Source: UBA1723 sp045641625
GTDB lineage: Bacteria; Bacteroidota; Bacteroidia; Bacteroidales; Paludibacteraceae
Assembly: GCA_045641625.1 (NCBI GenBank)
Contig: JAZUHH010000003.1
Location: 54,817-118,816, forward strand
DNA: 64,000 nt
Direction of reading: 5' to 3'
This document shows positions 35,425 through 45,054 of the stretch, one piece after another. The notes below the pieces were generated by a model. The model made no database searches, was not told the origin of the DNA, and saw only the letters and a program-made list of their open reading frames with translations. A program made the position numbers and the translations under genes. The stretch's first letter is position 1, and the number at the start of each line of letters is the position of its first letter.

Positions 35425-36288
35425 ATGAAGATAAGAAGAGTATTAAGTTCGTTCCTAGTTTCCATGTCTCTTGTGGCATCAGTGCCTATGATGACAGGAT
35501 GTGAGGAGGTCGCAGACGCTTTGCAGGGTGCAAGTGACGGAGAAACTGCCAGCGCTTTGAAGCAGGCTTTGCAGATAGGTGTTACTACAGCTGTCAATAA
35601 GTTGAGCTCTGAGGGCTATATGGCTGAGGTAGCTACAAAGATTGGACTTCCAGAGGGAGCAGTAACTGCATTTGAAGTTTATAATTCATTGGCAAGTACT
35701 GATGCTGGCAAGTCTATAGTTTCTGCTGTTGGCCTTGGTGATAATCTTCAGGAAAATTTGGTAACAGCTTTCAACAATGCTGCTACTGATGCTGCCCCTA
35801 AGTCTGCCAAGATTCTTGCTGACGAGGTCACTGGTCTTACAATTCAGGATGCAAAGGATATCCTTTTTGGCGCTGACAATGCCGCTACAGTAAAGTTGGA
35901 GACTGATACAAGGTCTGACCTTATGGCAGCATTCCATCCTACTATCACAGAGAGTATGCAGAATGTAGGTGTTGGTGAAGTTAATGCTGTTACATTGTGG
36001 AGTAAGTTTGCTAAGGGAAATAATGCTCTATATGATGCTTTAAATAGTACTGCAGGAAAGACTGCTTTGCAGTTAGCAAGTATAAGTGGTAAGATTCCTG
36101 CTTCTACTATGAACAAAATTAGTTCAGTTCAGCCAGTTGATAGTGATATTTCCGACTACGTTACCGGTCGTGCATTGGACGGTTTGTTCACAAAGATTGC
36201 CGAGAAGGAGTTGGGTATCCGTACTAACGTGGCTGAGCGTACAAACGATCTTTTGAGAAGGGTATTCGGTCAGTTGGACAAGAACTGA
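35425..36288 (+). CDS. DUF4197 lipoprotein
   Basis: A 287-residue predicted lipoprotein. The signal peptide ends in the lipobox MMTGC (Cys near residue 26), after which a mainly helical DUF4197 domain follows, including LKQALQIGVTTAVNKLSSEG and the conserved DAKDILFGADNAAT. The protein should be anchored in the inner or outer membrane facing the periplasm. The family's function is unknown. A single-gene unit with its own promoter and terminator. Confidence 0.9.
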   Translation: MKIRRVLSSFLVSMSLVASVPMMTGCEEVADALQGASDGETASALKQALQIGVTTAVNKLSSEGYMAEVATKIGLPEGAVTAFEVYNSLASTDAGKSIVSAVGLGDNLQENLVTAFNNAATDAAPKSAKILADEVTGLTIQDAKDILFGADNAATVKLETDTRSDLMAAFHPTITESMQNVGVGEVNAVTLWSKFAKGNNALYDALNSTAGKTALQLASISGKIPASTMNKISSVQPVDSDISDYVTGRALDGLFTKIAEKELGIRTNVAERTNDLLRRVFGQLDKN

Positions 36289-36309
36289 TTATAACAGGAA
36301 CCATAAGTT

Positions 36310-36346
36310 AAAAGGCTGTTCAACACTTGGTTGGACAGCCTTTTTT
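36310..36346. terminator. Bidirectional terminator between DUF4197 and J-domain genes
   Basis: A 14-bp stem with one mismatch around a five-base loop and a TTTTTT tail; the opposite strand ends in TTTAACTTA. Confidence 0.8.
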
Positions 36347-36362
36347 GTGTCTTGGCTTCCGA

Positions 36363-37169
36363 TCAGTTCATTCCGCGATGTTCCTTTATGATGTCGTAAG
36401 CCTCGTTTATTCTTTGGGAGTTTTGAGTCGCCTTTTTTATGGCCTCTTCTCCATCTTGGGCATAAAGGTCAGGATGCCACTTCCTTAAAAGTTTATTCTT
36501 CCTTGTCTTTATCTCCTCGTCTGTTGCGTTAGCGTCAATTCCCAAAGTTTTGTAGGCCTTGTCAAGATCACTGGTGAAAGTGTTGCTATCTTTTTTGCTG
36601 TTTCCGTAGTTGTAATTGTAGCTTTGGTTTTGGTCGTATGAGCTTCTTTGATTGTTCCAGTCAAAGTCACCTCCTCTTCCAGACGTGTATTCATCGTATG
36701 TTTCTCTGGCACTTATGCCCAGTTTCCTTGCAAATGATTCGATGAAGTCACGTTGCATTGAGTTCATCTCTCCCGTAATCCTGCATAATTCGAAAAGGTG
36801 TTTCAACAGCTTCTTCTTGTAGAATGTGCTTTGGTTTGTGCGGATTATTGTGTCTCCGGCGTCCCTTACGAGCCTTATCAGAGTGTTTTTGTCGATATCT
36901 GAATATCTGTCAAAGGTTGAATATGCCTCGAACCTCAATGTGTCTTGGGCAAAGAAAGCCGGTGTAAGTACGTTGTTCAGGTAGATGTTTATTCTGTTCT
37001 GCTTCTCGCGTGTTAGGTTAGGTGACATTCTCACAACCATCATTGCAGGAGCTGCTATAGAGTTGACGTAGGATGATGCCCTTTCATCGTAACTTGCCGA
37101 TGATGAGAATGCACCCGAGCTATACAGCTTGTACAGAATGATCAGGATTATTATAAAGAAGCTACTCAT
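36363..37169 (-). CDS. Membrane-anchored J-domain protein (DjlA-like), isolated member
   Basis: A 268-residue protein with an N-terminal membrane helix (FFIIILIILYKLY), a helical TerB-like middle region (~30-165), an Asn/Tyr-rich linker with repeats such as YNYNYGNSK, and a C-terminal J-domain (~200-268). The J-domain has YKTLGIDANATDEEI and the Hsp70-stimulating tripeptide in RKWHPDLYAQ. The order resembles DjlA, a co-chaperone of DnaK. It is single-copy in its unit, but it is related to the array at 45-52.7 kb. A -7 box lies at 37198-37205. Confidence 0.88.
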   Translation of the reverse strand: MSSFFIIILIILYKLYSSGAFSSSASYDERASSYVNSIAAPAMMVVRMSPNLTREKQNRINIYLNNVLTPAFFAQDTLRFEAYSTFDRYSDIDKNTLIRLVRDAGDTIIRTNQSTFYKKKLLKHLFELCRITGEMNSMQRDFIESFARKLGISARETYDEYTSGRGGDFDWNNQRSSYDQNQSYNYNYGNSKKDSNTFTSDLDKAYKTLGIDANATDEEIKTRKNKLLRKWHPDLYAQDGEEAIKKATQNSQRINEAYDIIKEHRGMN

Positions 37170-37197
37170 ATTTACTTGTCTCTAGCTATTCAAAGCG

Positions 37198-37205
37198 CAA
37201 AAATA
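37198..37205 (-). promoter_or_regulatory. -7 box of the isolated J-domain gene
   Basis: TATTTTTG on the minus strand, matching TAnnTTTG, 28 bp before the ATG at 37169. Confidence 0.6.
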
Positions 37206-37230
37206 ATCAATTATTTGCAATATACAAAAC

Positions 37231-37264
37231 GAAAGGGTACCCACCTCGCAGTGAGTACCCTTCG
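37231..37264 (-). terminator. Terminator of the xylanase cluster
   Basis: A stem of about ten bp with a GGGTAC core (arms near 37231-37243 and 37251-37264), placed 22 bp after the stop of the last cluster gene; followed on the minus strand by GTTTTG. Confidence 0.65.
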
Positions 37265-37285
37265 ACCATAAATATTTATACTGGA

Positions 37286-40222
37286 TTACTTAATAATCAT
37301 TAGCTTGTTAACCGAGTCGCCCTCAGTTGTAGTAACTACTACCACGTATGTACCGTTTGACAGGTTAGATACGTTTACATCTACATCGTTAGTCTGAATC
37401 AAGACTCTTCCGCTCATATCCATAACCTTGATCAACTCAACGTCTGCCACAGAGTTTACTGTGAACTTGCTAGTTGCAGGGTTTGGAGCGATAGAGATGG
37501 CAGCCTCAGCCTCAGCGTCCTCTACAGATGTAGGAACTATAGAGATGTTGACCTTGTATAGCTGGCAATCCTCGAAAGAGTAGATTGTTTTGCTCTCTGT
37601 ATAGACATTGTTGTTGTATTCAACCTCGCCATTTCCGCTAACAGTCTTCTCCTTTACGCTTGGAGCTGGCTTGTAAATCTTGAATGAACCGCACAAGTGA
37701 AGCATAGACAAGTAGTGAACTAGACCGTCGTAGTAGCGATATCTGCCAGTAGCCAAACTTGCGTTCCAAGCCATATTCAAGTTCTTCTCTACCTGCTTCT
37801 TGTATGAAGGGTTGTTTAGCAAGCAGAAGCAAGCAACTGCGTTAGCTCCTGTCTCACCTAGTGTGTAAGACTCTGTACCGTTTGTTCCGTCCCAGTTGAA
37901 GCGAGCATGAGAGTAACCGTCATTCTCGAAGTGGTCAATGATTCTCTTTGCCATATTCTCCTGGTTCTTTGCGTCCTTACCGAACAAGTAGTAGTCCATA
38001 CCATAGTTCATAGCGCAACGCATAGCATCGTACAAGTATCTGTCTGTACCACCGTTCCAAGGGTTGTGAGGAGAACCGTCGAAATTGTTGTAGTCAGAGA
38101 ACAATCCTGACTTAGAGTTGCAAGATTTAACCAAGTGTGCACGTGTGTTAGTTGTAGCTGTTGCCCACTTGCTCTGGTTAGTAGTTGACCAGCGAGAGAA
38201 CAATTCAAGGAATGCTGGCAAGTCGTATGAAGGGTCAGAGAAATCTGCGCAGTTGTATGGCTGGAAAGTAACAACCATCTGGCTCTCGTTGAACAATGAA
38301 CCTGTTCCGTTCTTCCACATAGACTTCAAGATGTACTGGGCATCATCCATGTAGCTCTTCTGATTCCAACGGTTTGCCGCTAGCATTAGGGCAGTAGTGA
38401 AGTAAAGTTCACCGTCAGGGGCACATTTAGAGTCCTTCTGTGAACCGCTTGATGTACACTGCCATGCGAAATAACCATCCCACTGGCCTCCCTTGATCCA
38501 CATGTGGTTCTTAGCCCAGTTCCATAGCTTGTCGAACTCTGACTTGTGGTCAGTCTGTACACAAATCATCATACCGTAAGACATACCCTCTGAACGAACA
38601 TCGTCGTTGTTTACATCCAAGATATAAGCCTCGTTTCCGCTCTCGTAATATACCTTAGAGTTGTTGTCTCCCTTGAAGTAGTGGTTCCAAAGCTGATCCA
38701 ACTTGCCTTGAATCTGCTCGTCAGTCTTTCCTAGAACAGACTTGAATGGAGAAGTGTAGTCTCCTGTGTAGAATGCACCAGAGTAGTTTGTTGACTCACA
38801 CTCAGGTCCGAAGTAAGCACCGTTGGCATCGAAATACTCTCCAGAGCCAGTTGCAACTGGAGTATTTCCCTGATTTCCCTGGTTACCTTGTTCCTCATTA
38901 CCCTGGTTACCCTGGTTACCTTGATTACCCTGGTTGCCCTCTTCTTCGATAGCATCCTTAGAGAATACTAGATAGTCGATGTTAGTATAGTTATTATCGA
39001 AGTTAAGAACTAGTGTGTGCTCACCCTTAGTTAGGTTGATTGTTCCCTTAGCCATTGCGTAAGTGTCCCAATCTCCTGCACCAACACCTGTCAAAGAAGC
39101 AGCCTTCTTGCCATCAACGCTAAGAGAAATCTTAGGGTCTGAGCTACCGTTAGCCATATATGCGCCTACGTTGTAAGTAGCGCTCTCCTCAACATTGATA
39201 GTGTACTTAAGCCACTCAGAGTCAGTTGTGTAGCCGATAGCCCAACCGTCGTTAGCCTTTACGATATCTACACCGTCGTTGCGGTATCCGTCACCTTCGT
39301 TATTGCTGTCAGAGTCAGAGTAACCGAATCCGTTGCCTCCCTTGTCGTAGTTCTCACACTCAAGTTTGCCTGGGATTGCGATCTTGCCTTTGTATGGCTC
39401 CTCTGTCTCAGTTGGCTTTGCTGGTTCTGCACCTTCTGCGCTTCCAACCCATACATTACCATACTTCAAGTCGAAGCTACCTGTTCCTGCACCAACCTCG
39501 CAAAGGAACTTGCAGTCATAGAGCTGACCAAGCTTAAGTCCTTTCTTCTCCCACTCTCTCATGTGAGCTGAAATTGATACATGACCGCACTTACGCTGGG
39601 TTCTTCTGATTGCATATATCTGTGTAAATGTTGAGTTACCCGAGATAGAAGGACCTGTACGTGTACCTGTTCTTAGCTCGTATGTGTCTCCGTCCATAGT
39701 GTACGAACCTGCAGGGTTCGAATTCCAGTAGTTTCCCTGTTGCTTTTCGTTGCTATTAAAGAAACAGTTCTCTACGATGTAATACTCAACCTCTGTAGGA
39801 GACTTAGTCCAACCATATACTCCGATGTAGTTGTAACCGCCACCAGAACCTGACTTTTCGAAGTTGAACTCACAGTGTAGGTCTCCGTTCAAATCACTGT
39901 ATCTAGGAGTGTTTCCTCCACCCCAATATAGTCCGATACGGCAAAGCAAGTCATTAGGGTCGTTGCTCCAGCGTGCCTGGAATTGGAACTTGTCCTTGTC
40001 AGCTTTGTAAGTCATGCTAGACGAGCTGCCAGGATTCTTAGTCTCTGTCCACATCTCGTAGTTGAAAGGAGTTCCAGAGATGTCGTGTGTACCTCCGTTT
40101 ACTGCCTGTGTTCCACCGCTCATTGAACTGAATGAACCACATGGGTCAACAGCGAATGCTGAACAAGCAAATGTAGCCAAAGAAAAGCCTACAAGAGCCT
40201 TCTTGATAGATAAATGTTTCAT
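37286..40222 (-). CDS. Multimodular secreted xylanase: GH11-CBM6-GH8-T9SS domain
   Basis: A 978-residue exported enzyme. A signal peptide (~1-24) is followed by a GH11 endoxylanase domain (~27-255) with the nucleophile Glu in VEYYIVENC and acid/base Glu in CEVGAGTGS. Then come a CBM6 xylan-binding module (~283-420, IPGKLECENYDKGGNG), a GNQ-repeat linker (~425-455), and a GH8 domain (~460-830) with DVRSEGMSYGMMI and APDGELYFTTALM. The end is a type IX sorting domain (IAPNPATSKFTV to the C-terminus). GH8 members include reducing-end exo-oligoxylanases, so one chain may combine endo- and exo-action. Last of three tandem cluster genes. Confidence 0.93.
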   Translation of the reverse strand: MKHLSIKKALVGFSLATFACSAFAVDPCGSFSSMSGGTQAVNGGTHDISGTPFNYEMWTETKNPGSSSSMTYKADKDKFQFQARWSNDPNDLLCRIGLYWGGGNTPRYSDLNGDLHCEFNFEKSGSGGGYNYIGVYGWTKSPTEVEYYIVENCFFNSNEKQQGNYWNSNPAGSYTMDGDTYELRTGTRTGPSISGNSTFTQIYAIRRTQRKCGHVSISAHMREWEKKGLKLGQLYDCKFLCEVGAGTGSFDLKYGNVWVGSAEGAEPAKPTETEEPYKGKIAIPGKLECENYDKGGNGFGYSDSDSNNEGDGYRNDGVDIVKANDGWAIGYTTDSEWLKYTINVEESATYNVGAYMANGSSDPKISLSVDGKKAASLTGVGAGDWDTYAMAKGTINLTKGEHTLVLNFDNNYTNIDYLVFSKDAIEEEGNQGNQGNQGNQGNEEQGNQGNQGNTPVATGSGEYFDANGAYFGPECESTNYSGAFYTGDYTSPFKSVLGKTDEQIQGKLDQLWNHYFKGDNNSKVYYESGNEAYILDVNNDDVRSEGMSYGMMICVQTDHKSEFDKLWNWAKNHMWIKGGQWDGYFAWQCTSSGSQKDSKCAPDGELYFTTALMLAANRWNQKSYMDDAQYILKSMWKNGTGSLFNESQMVVTFQPYNCADFSDPSYDLPAFLELFSRWSTTNQSKWATATTNTRAHLVKSCNSKSGLFSDYNNFDGSPHNPWNGGTDRYLYDAMRCAMNYGMDYYLFGKDAKNQENMAKRIIDHFENDGYSHARFNWDGTNGTESYTLGETGANAVACFCLLNNPSYKKQVEKNLNMAWNASLATGRYRYYDGLVHYLSMLHLCGSFKIYKPAPSVKEKTVSGNGEVEYNNNVYTESKTIYSFEDCQLYKVNISIVPTSVEDAEAEAAISIAPNPATSKFTVNSVADVELIKVMDMSGRVLIQTNDVDVNVSNLSNGTYVVVVTTTEGDSVNKLMIIK

Positions 40223-40308
40223 TTGCGTTTTAATTAGATATTACTAATAAATGTTTTGTATTGCATAGCACGTTACAACGCTATGTCTAGATATCAATAA
40301 TGTTTCGA

Positions 40309-41790
40309 TTATTTCTTAACCGTAAGTTTCCTTGTCTCTATGCCGTTTGTTGTGCAGATTCTCAATATATAAGAACCGTTTGAAAGCATAGAAAGGTCTA
40401 ATGTGCCATACTCTGTGCTGATGAGTTTGTTGCCCATTACGTCGTATAGCTCTGTCTGAATAATGTTTTTGCCTTTAATTTCTACATACTCTGTGGCAGG
40501 ATTCGGAGTAACTGTTATCTCCTCTGCCAATGCGTTGTCATAAGAGTCCGGAATATCCTTAGAGAACTTTATGAAGTCGATGTTAGAGTAGCTTGTAGCT
40601 ATTTCAACTCTCAGTACATGAGTTCCTTCGGATAGCTTTATTGAGCCCTTAGCCATTGCGTAAGTGTCCCAGTCTCCCTGTCCCTTGCAAGATAGAGCGC
40701 ATGCCGAGTCCCCATCCACGCTAAGAAGAATCTTAGGATCGCTGTCTCCGTGGGCCATTGACGCTTCCACTATATAGTCTCCGTCAGACTCAACATCCAC
40801 AGTATATTCAAGCCATTCGCCCTTCTGAGTGTATCCGATTGCATATCCTGTAGGAGATTCAACCACATCAACTCTGTCGTTGCGGTAAAGCTCGCCCTTG
40901 TTCTCCTTGTCAAGGTCATAGTATGAAACTCCCTGTCCGCCCTTGTCATAGTCTTCCATTTCAACTATGCCGGGAATAACCATCTCCTTGAAAGGCTCCT
41001 TGTCCTCCTTGATGAAAGGTCCCTGCTCGTCACCTATCCACATTGTGGCGTGCTGGAAGTCAATCTCGCCGGACAGACCGCCTGTCTCGATGAAGAACTT
41101 GCAGTCGTAAAGCTCTCCCATCTTGATACCAAGTTTCTCCCAAGCCTTGAAGTGCTCAGTGATAGAGATGTGACCGCATTGTCTTGTTCCTCCCTGTCTG
41201 ATAGAGAATACCTGGGTAAAGTCAGAATAGTCATAGATCGAAGGAGCGTTGGTTCTCTTGCCACTATAGATGTTGTAAGTGGCGCCGTCAACAGTAACCT
41301 TTCCTACATACTCTGTGTTCCACGGTGTAGTCATGCGGTTGAACGAGTCGTCAACAATGTAGTATTCCACTGTGTTAGGACTCTTTGTCCAGCCATAGAT
41401 ACCCATGAAAGAGTAGTCGTTGCTTGTGCTGCCCTTGGATACGCTGAACTTGTACTCTGCATGAATGTCTCCGTCAAGGTCAGTGTATTTTGGAGAAGCC
41501 TCCTCCTTGCCCCAGAAATAGCCGACTCTGGCAATGAAGTCACCTGAATTGTCCCATCTGGCAGTGAAGGCGCAATCCTCGTCTCCACCATACACTTTCA
41601 TGTATCCCTTGGTGCTTTCGTGTCTCCAAAGCTCGTAGTTGAAACCGTTTCCAAGATCCTTGATGGAATTCTCTTTCACAACCATTCCCGTGCCGTGCTG
41701 GCCGGCAAAGCTGCACGGGTCTATTGCGTAGGCCATAGACGGGCATGACAGCAAGATCGCTGCAGCTATGTTGTAAAAGTTCAATTTCAT
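40309..41790 (-). CDS. Secreted GH11 xylanase with CBM6 and T9SS domain
   Basis: A 493-residue exported endo-1,4-beta-xylanase. After a signal peptide (~1-23) comes a GH11 domain (~25-245) with the catalytic Glu in VEYYIVDDS and the acid/base Glu in FIETGGLSGEID. A CBM6 module (~268-405) starts IPGIVEMEDYDKGGQG, and a type IX sorting domain begins at VTPNPATEYVEI. It is the simplest of the three related enzymes. It lies 62 bp after the CE4-GH11 gene and 86 bp before the GH11-GH8 gene. Confidence 0.93.
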   Translation of the reverse strand: MKLNFYNIAAAILLSCPSMAYAIDPCSFAGQHGTGMVVKENSIKDLGNGFNYELWRHESTKGYMKVYGGDEDCAFTARWDNSGDFIARVGYFWGKEEASPKYTDLDGDIHAEYKFSVSKGSTSNDYSFMGIYGWTKSPNTVEYYIVDDSFNRMTTPWNTEYVGKVTVDGATYNIYSGKRTNAPSIYDYSDFTQVFSIRQGGTRQCGHISITEHFKAWEKLGIKMGELYDCKFFIETGGLSGEIDFQHATMWIGDEQGPFIKEDKEPFKEMVIPGIVEMEDYDKGGQGVSYYDLDKENKGELYRNDRVDVVESPTGYAIGYTQKGEWLEYTVDVESDGDYIVEASMAHGDSDPKILLSVDGDSACALSCKGQGDWDTYAMAKGSIKLSEGTHVLRVEIATSYSNIDFIKFSKDIPDSYDNALAEEITVTPNPATEYVEIKGKNIIQTELYDVMGNKLISTEYGTLDLSMLSNGSYILRICTTNGIETRKLTVKK

Positions 41791-41852
41791 CCGATATTCT
41801 TTTTATTGTTCTGTGCAAGGCAGTTTGGCACCGCCTCGCACAGACAATATGT

Positions 41853-44330
41853 TTATTTCTTTATTGTCAGTTTCTTTACAACTCTTGTGCTTGATGTAGT
41901 GATTTCCACTGCGTAAACACCTGTGTGCAAAGACGTGATGTCGATTTTCTTTGACGTTCCAAAATTAGCAATATTTCCCAACATATCCATGAATTTTACA
42001 GACTTTATTTCGTCTTTAGTGCTGATTTCAACGAATGAGTTTGCAGGGTTTGGCAACAGAGTGATATCATCTGTGTAAACATCCTCGATGCCAGAAATTG
42101 TACCTGTGAACTTAACGTAGTCGATGTTAGTGTAGTTGCTGTTGAAGTTTAGCACGATAGTATGCTCACCCTTAGTAAGCGGGATTGAAGTGCTCTCGCT
42201 CATTGCGTAAGTGTCCCAGTCGTCGCCGCCTTGTCCAACACCATTGATTGTGTATTCGCTCTTTCCGTCAACAGTTAGTGTGATCTTCGGAGTCTTAGTG
42301 TTTCCGTTTGCCATGTAGGCCTCGACTGTGTAGTTGTCGTCTTTTTCAACATTAACTGTGTACTTTAGCCACTCTGAGTCAGTTGTGTAGCCGATAGCAT
42401 ATCCGTCTGTAGTTGATACAATATCCACACCGTCCTCACGATAAGCCTTGCCCTCGTTCACGTTGTCAGAGTCATAGTATCCGAATCCGTTGCCGCCCTT
42501 GTCATAGTTCTCGCACTCAAGAGTTCCAGGGATTGCGATAGCGCCGTCGTAAGGCTCCTCTTTCTCTGATGGCTTGATTGGCTCAACTGGTAATGGAGTG
42601 TAGTCGCCGATAGTTACAGTTGCGTATGTGAAGTCAACTGTTCCCTTTCCTCCACCTGCTTCTACAAGAATCTGTGCCTCCATAATCTGACCAAGCTGTA
42701 GTCCAAGCTTGTCCCACTGGCGGAAGTGCTCAGATACATTGATTACACCGCACTGGCGAGGAGTTTGACGAATAGAGAATATCTGTGTAAATGTTGAATT
42801 TCCCCACTTTGAATCTCCTGTACGGCTACCTGACCAAACCTCATATACGGCACCGTCAACTGTGATCTTTCCGTAGCTCTTTCCGATATAAGAACCACCA
42901 GGAACACCACGAGAGTGCATCCAGTCATCAACTACATAATACTCAATCTGTGGGTTGTCCATCCAACCATATACACCGATGTAAGAGTATGTATTGCCAT
43001 CGTAAGCATCTCCCTTGTCGTATGCATAGCTTGCTACAAGTTCACCGCCAAGGTTGTTCCAAGCTGGCTTGTTGAATGTCTTTCCTACACGGCCAAGGAA
43101 GTCTCCTGCATTGTCCCAAGATGCCTTGAAGCAAGCGTCCTTAGGGTAAAGAGTAAGCTCTCCTCCTGTTTTGTCTCTCCAGATTTCGTACTGGTATCCT
43201 GTAGAAGTGTTACCAGTCTTGTTCTGGTTGTATATTGTAGTACCGCCAGTTAGCTTTGTCTTGTAGTCGCATGGGTTAAGTACGTCGCTTGTCTGGCCGC
43301 CCTGCTGTTGGCTACCTTGCTGCTGACCGCCCTGCTGCTCTCCAGGATTAACCTCTGGTGTAGAAGCTCCGTCACCGCTAAGTACGATGTCGCCTGCATC
43401 TGGAGTAGCGTCGAAATAGATGTAGCCGTTAAGGATGTAAGCCTCGATAGACTTAGAGCCCTGCTTTCCGCTTACCTTAGACCAACCTGGATTCTTGTAT
43501 CTCAAGGAAAGAGGGTAGTTGTAAATGTTATCGTCAAGGTTGTCTGACAAGCTGAATGTCAATGTGCTTCCTCCGTTAGACTTTAGTGTAGCCTTTGCTG
43601 CGTCTCTCTCCTTGATGTACTTGATTGCCTGTGCGAATGTACAGCACCAGAAATCCTGGTCGTTCTGGTTGATGTGCTTCAATGTGCCTGCTATGCAGTC
43701 AGCACTCAATGGCGAGTAGCCGGAACCGTTGTTGACCTCGTGAATTAGGTAAACGCACCATCCGCCCTTGCTCTTTGCTGTGTTAAGGTGGTTGATAAGT
43801 CCCTGAGTACTATTGTTCGAAGTCATTGTGTTACCACAAATAATAGAACCAATCTCGTAGAAGTTTCTTGGAGTCTTTCCCTCAACCTGTCCGTTACAGA
43901 TACGACCACCGATGTAGGTCTGCTGTAGCAGGTTCCTGTTCGAAGGTACGTTACAGTTAGGGTATGCAATAGTTACACACTCGCTTCCTGTATTGTTCTT
44001 GATTGTAGTCTTGGATGCTGTTAGCTCGTTGTCTCCGTTAACTGTGTGGGACACTGTGTGCGAAGTTACCTCGTGACCATTGTTGACAAGTGTCTTCCAC
44101 TGTCCCCAGCTGTTTCCTACCCAGTTAGTTACAACATTAAATGTAGCCTTGTAGCCATACTGGTCGAACAAAGGTACTGCGTATGTTAGCTGGTTCTGCA
44201 AGTTGTCATCAAATGTGAAGCTTACAGCAGAGGTTCTGAATCCCTTCCATGTAGCAATCTCCTGTGCAGTAGCCATCTGTGTAGATGTAGCTGCCATAAG
44301 AGCTGCTCCTATAAGTAATCCGTGTTTCAT
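41853..44330 (-). CDS. Multimodular secreted enzyme: CE4 deacetylase-GH11-CBM6-T9SS domain
   Basis: An 825-residue exported enzyme. After the signal peptide, a polysaccharide-deacetylase (CE4) domain (~25-250) shows the metal motif VSFTFDDNLQNQ and the two His of SHTVSHT; on xylan such domains remove acetyl groups. A Gln/Gly linker (~325-345) leads to GH11 (~350-575, Glu in IEYYVVDDW and in LVEAGGGKG), then CBM6 (~595-740) and a type IX sorting domain (LLPNPANSFVEI). Deacetylation and cleavage in one chain would suit acetylated xylan. Promoter-proximal gene of the cluster; -7 box at 44374-44381. Confidence 0.93.
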   Translation of the reverse strand: MKHGLLIGAALMAATSTQMATAQEIATWKGFRTSAVSFTFDDNLQNQLTYAVPLFDQYGYKATFNVVTNWVGNSWGQWKTLVNNGHEVTSHTVSHTVNGDNELTASKTTIKNNTGSECVTIAYPNCNVPSNRNLLQQTYIGGRICNGQVEGKTPRNFYEIGSIICGNTMTSNNSTQGLINHLNTAKSKGGWCVYLIHEVNNGSGYSPLSADCIAGTLKHINQNDQDFWCCTFAQAIKYIKERDAAKATLKSNGGSTLTFSLSDNLDDNIYNYPLSLRYKNPGWSKVSGKQGSKSIEAYILNGYIYFDATPDAGDIVLSGDGASTPEVNPGEQQGGQQQGSQQQGGQTSDVLNPCDYKTKLTGGTTIYNQNKTGNTSTGYQYEIWRDKTGGELTLYPKDACFKASWDNAGDFLGRVGKTFNKPAWNNLGGELVASYAYDKGDAYDGNTYSYIGVYGWMDNPQIEYYVVDDWMHSRGVPGGSYIGKSYGKITVDGAVYEVWSGSRTGDSKWGNSTFTQIFSIRQTPRQCGVINVSEHFRQWDKLGLQLGQIMEAQILVEAGGGKGTVDFTYATVTIGDYTPLPVEPIKPSEKEEPYDGAIAIPGTLECENYDKGGNGFGYYDSDNVNEGKAYREDGVDIVSTTDGYAIGYTTDSEWLKYTVNVEKDDNYTVEAYMANGNTKTPKITLTVDGKSEYTINGVGQGGDDWDTYAMSESTSIPLTKGEHTIVLNFNSNYTNIDYVKFTGTISGIEDVYTDDITLLPNPANSFVEISTKDEIKSVKFMDMLGNIANFGTSKKIDITSLHTGVYAVEITTSSTRVVKKLTIKK

Positions 44331-44373
44331 ACTCTAATGTTTTAATGTTAAGTTTTTCATTTTGTTTCTGGTG

Positions 44374-44381
44374 CAAAACTA
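44374..44381 (-). promoter_or_regulatory. -7 box of the xylanase cluster
   Basis: TAGTTTTG on the minus strand matches TAnnTTTG, 43 bp before the ATG at 44330. No equally good box precedes the two downstream genes, consistent with an operon. Confidence 0.5.
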
Positions 44382-44498
44382 TAGAGTTTGCTGTTTTCTA
44401 CTTTGCAATATACAGTCAAATTCTTGAAATCGTGTTGTAAAATCCAATCTTTTCTATAAAAATCCAATCTTATAATGTTGTATAGCAGATTTTTGTCT

Positions 44499-44506
44499 TA
44501 TATTTG
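44499..44506 (+). promoter_or_regulatory. -7 box of the thioesterase gene
   Basis: TATATTTG matches TAnnTTTG, with TTG at 44478-44480 (18-bp spacer). It lies 57 bp before the ATG. Confidence 0.55.
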
Positions 44507-44563
44507 CCCCAGATTTTCAAGTCGAATTCAATTAAATCTTAGAATTTTTTAAAGATTTTATTT

Positions 44564-44959
44564 ATGAAGGAATATAAATTTGAACAGGAATTTGATGTTC
44601 GAGACTACGAATGTGACCTTCAGGGCATAGTGAACAATGCAAACTACCAGCATTATACGGAACACGCACGCCATAAGTTCCTGCTTTCCAGAGGTGTGGA
44701 TTTCGCTGATCTTCATAACCGTGGCATTGATGCGGTGGTTGCACGTATAAGCATCGAGTACAAGCGTTCCCTAAAAAGCGGAGACAGGTTTGTTTGCCGC
44801 CTGAATATCGAGAAGGAGGGTGTAAGGTACGTGTTCTATCAGGACATCTATCGCCTGCCTGACAATGTGCTTTGTGCAAAGGCTAAGGTCGAGACTGTGT
44901 GTACAGTAGATGGCAAACTTGTCATGGCTGTTGATGAGTTGGATAAACTGTTGGAGTAG
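44564..44959 (+). CDS. Hot-dog-fold acyl-CoA thioesterase
   Basis: A 131-residue thioesterase of the YbgC/4-hydroxybenzoyl-CoA group, which hydrolyses acyl-CoA or acyl-carrier thioesters. The family's catalytic Asp region appears as VRDYECDLQGIVNNANYQHY (residues ~12-31), followed by the central helix HYTEHARHKFLLSRG and the strand ISIEYKRSLKSGD. Physiological substrate unknown. Single-gene unit with its own promoter and terminator, divergent from the xylanase cluster. Confidence 0.9.
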   Translation: MKEYKFEQEFDVRDYECDLQGIVNNANYQHYTEHARHKFLLSRGVDFADLHNRGIDAVVARISIEYKRSLKSGDRFVCRLNIEKEGVRYVFYQDIYRLPDNVLCAKAKVETVCTVDGKLVMAVDELDKLLE

Positions 44960-45017
44960 TTAGTAGATTTTTTATATAGTGCAAATTTACTGATTTGTAA
45001 CGAAATAACCAAATTTT

Positions 45018-45054
45018 ACAGGCAGAAGTTATCAACATTCTACCTGTTTTTTTT
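45018..45054 (+). terminator. Terminator after the thioesterase gene
   Basis: A ten-position stem with one mismatch (45018-45027 with 45038-45047), ten-base loop and a run of seven to eight T. It overlaps the 3' end of the convergent gene at 45040. Confidence 0.75.

Noticed and set aside
37286..44330. Polysaccharide utilization locus of the SusC/SusD type
   Set aside because: No TonB-dependent transporter or SusD-like lipoprotein is encoded nearby; export is by T9SS domains instead.
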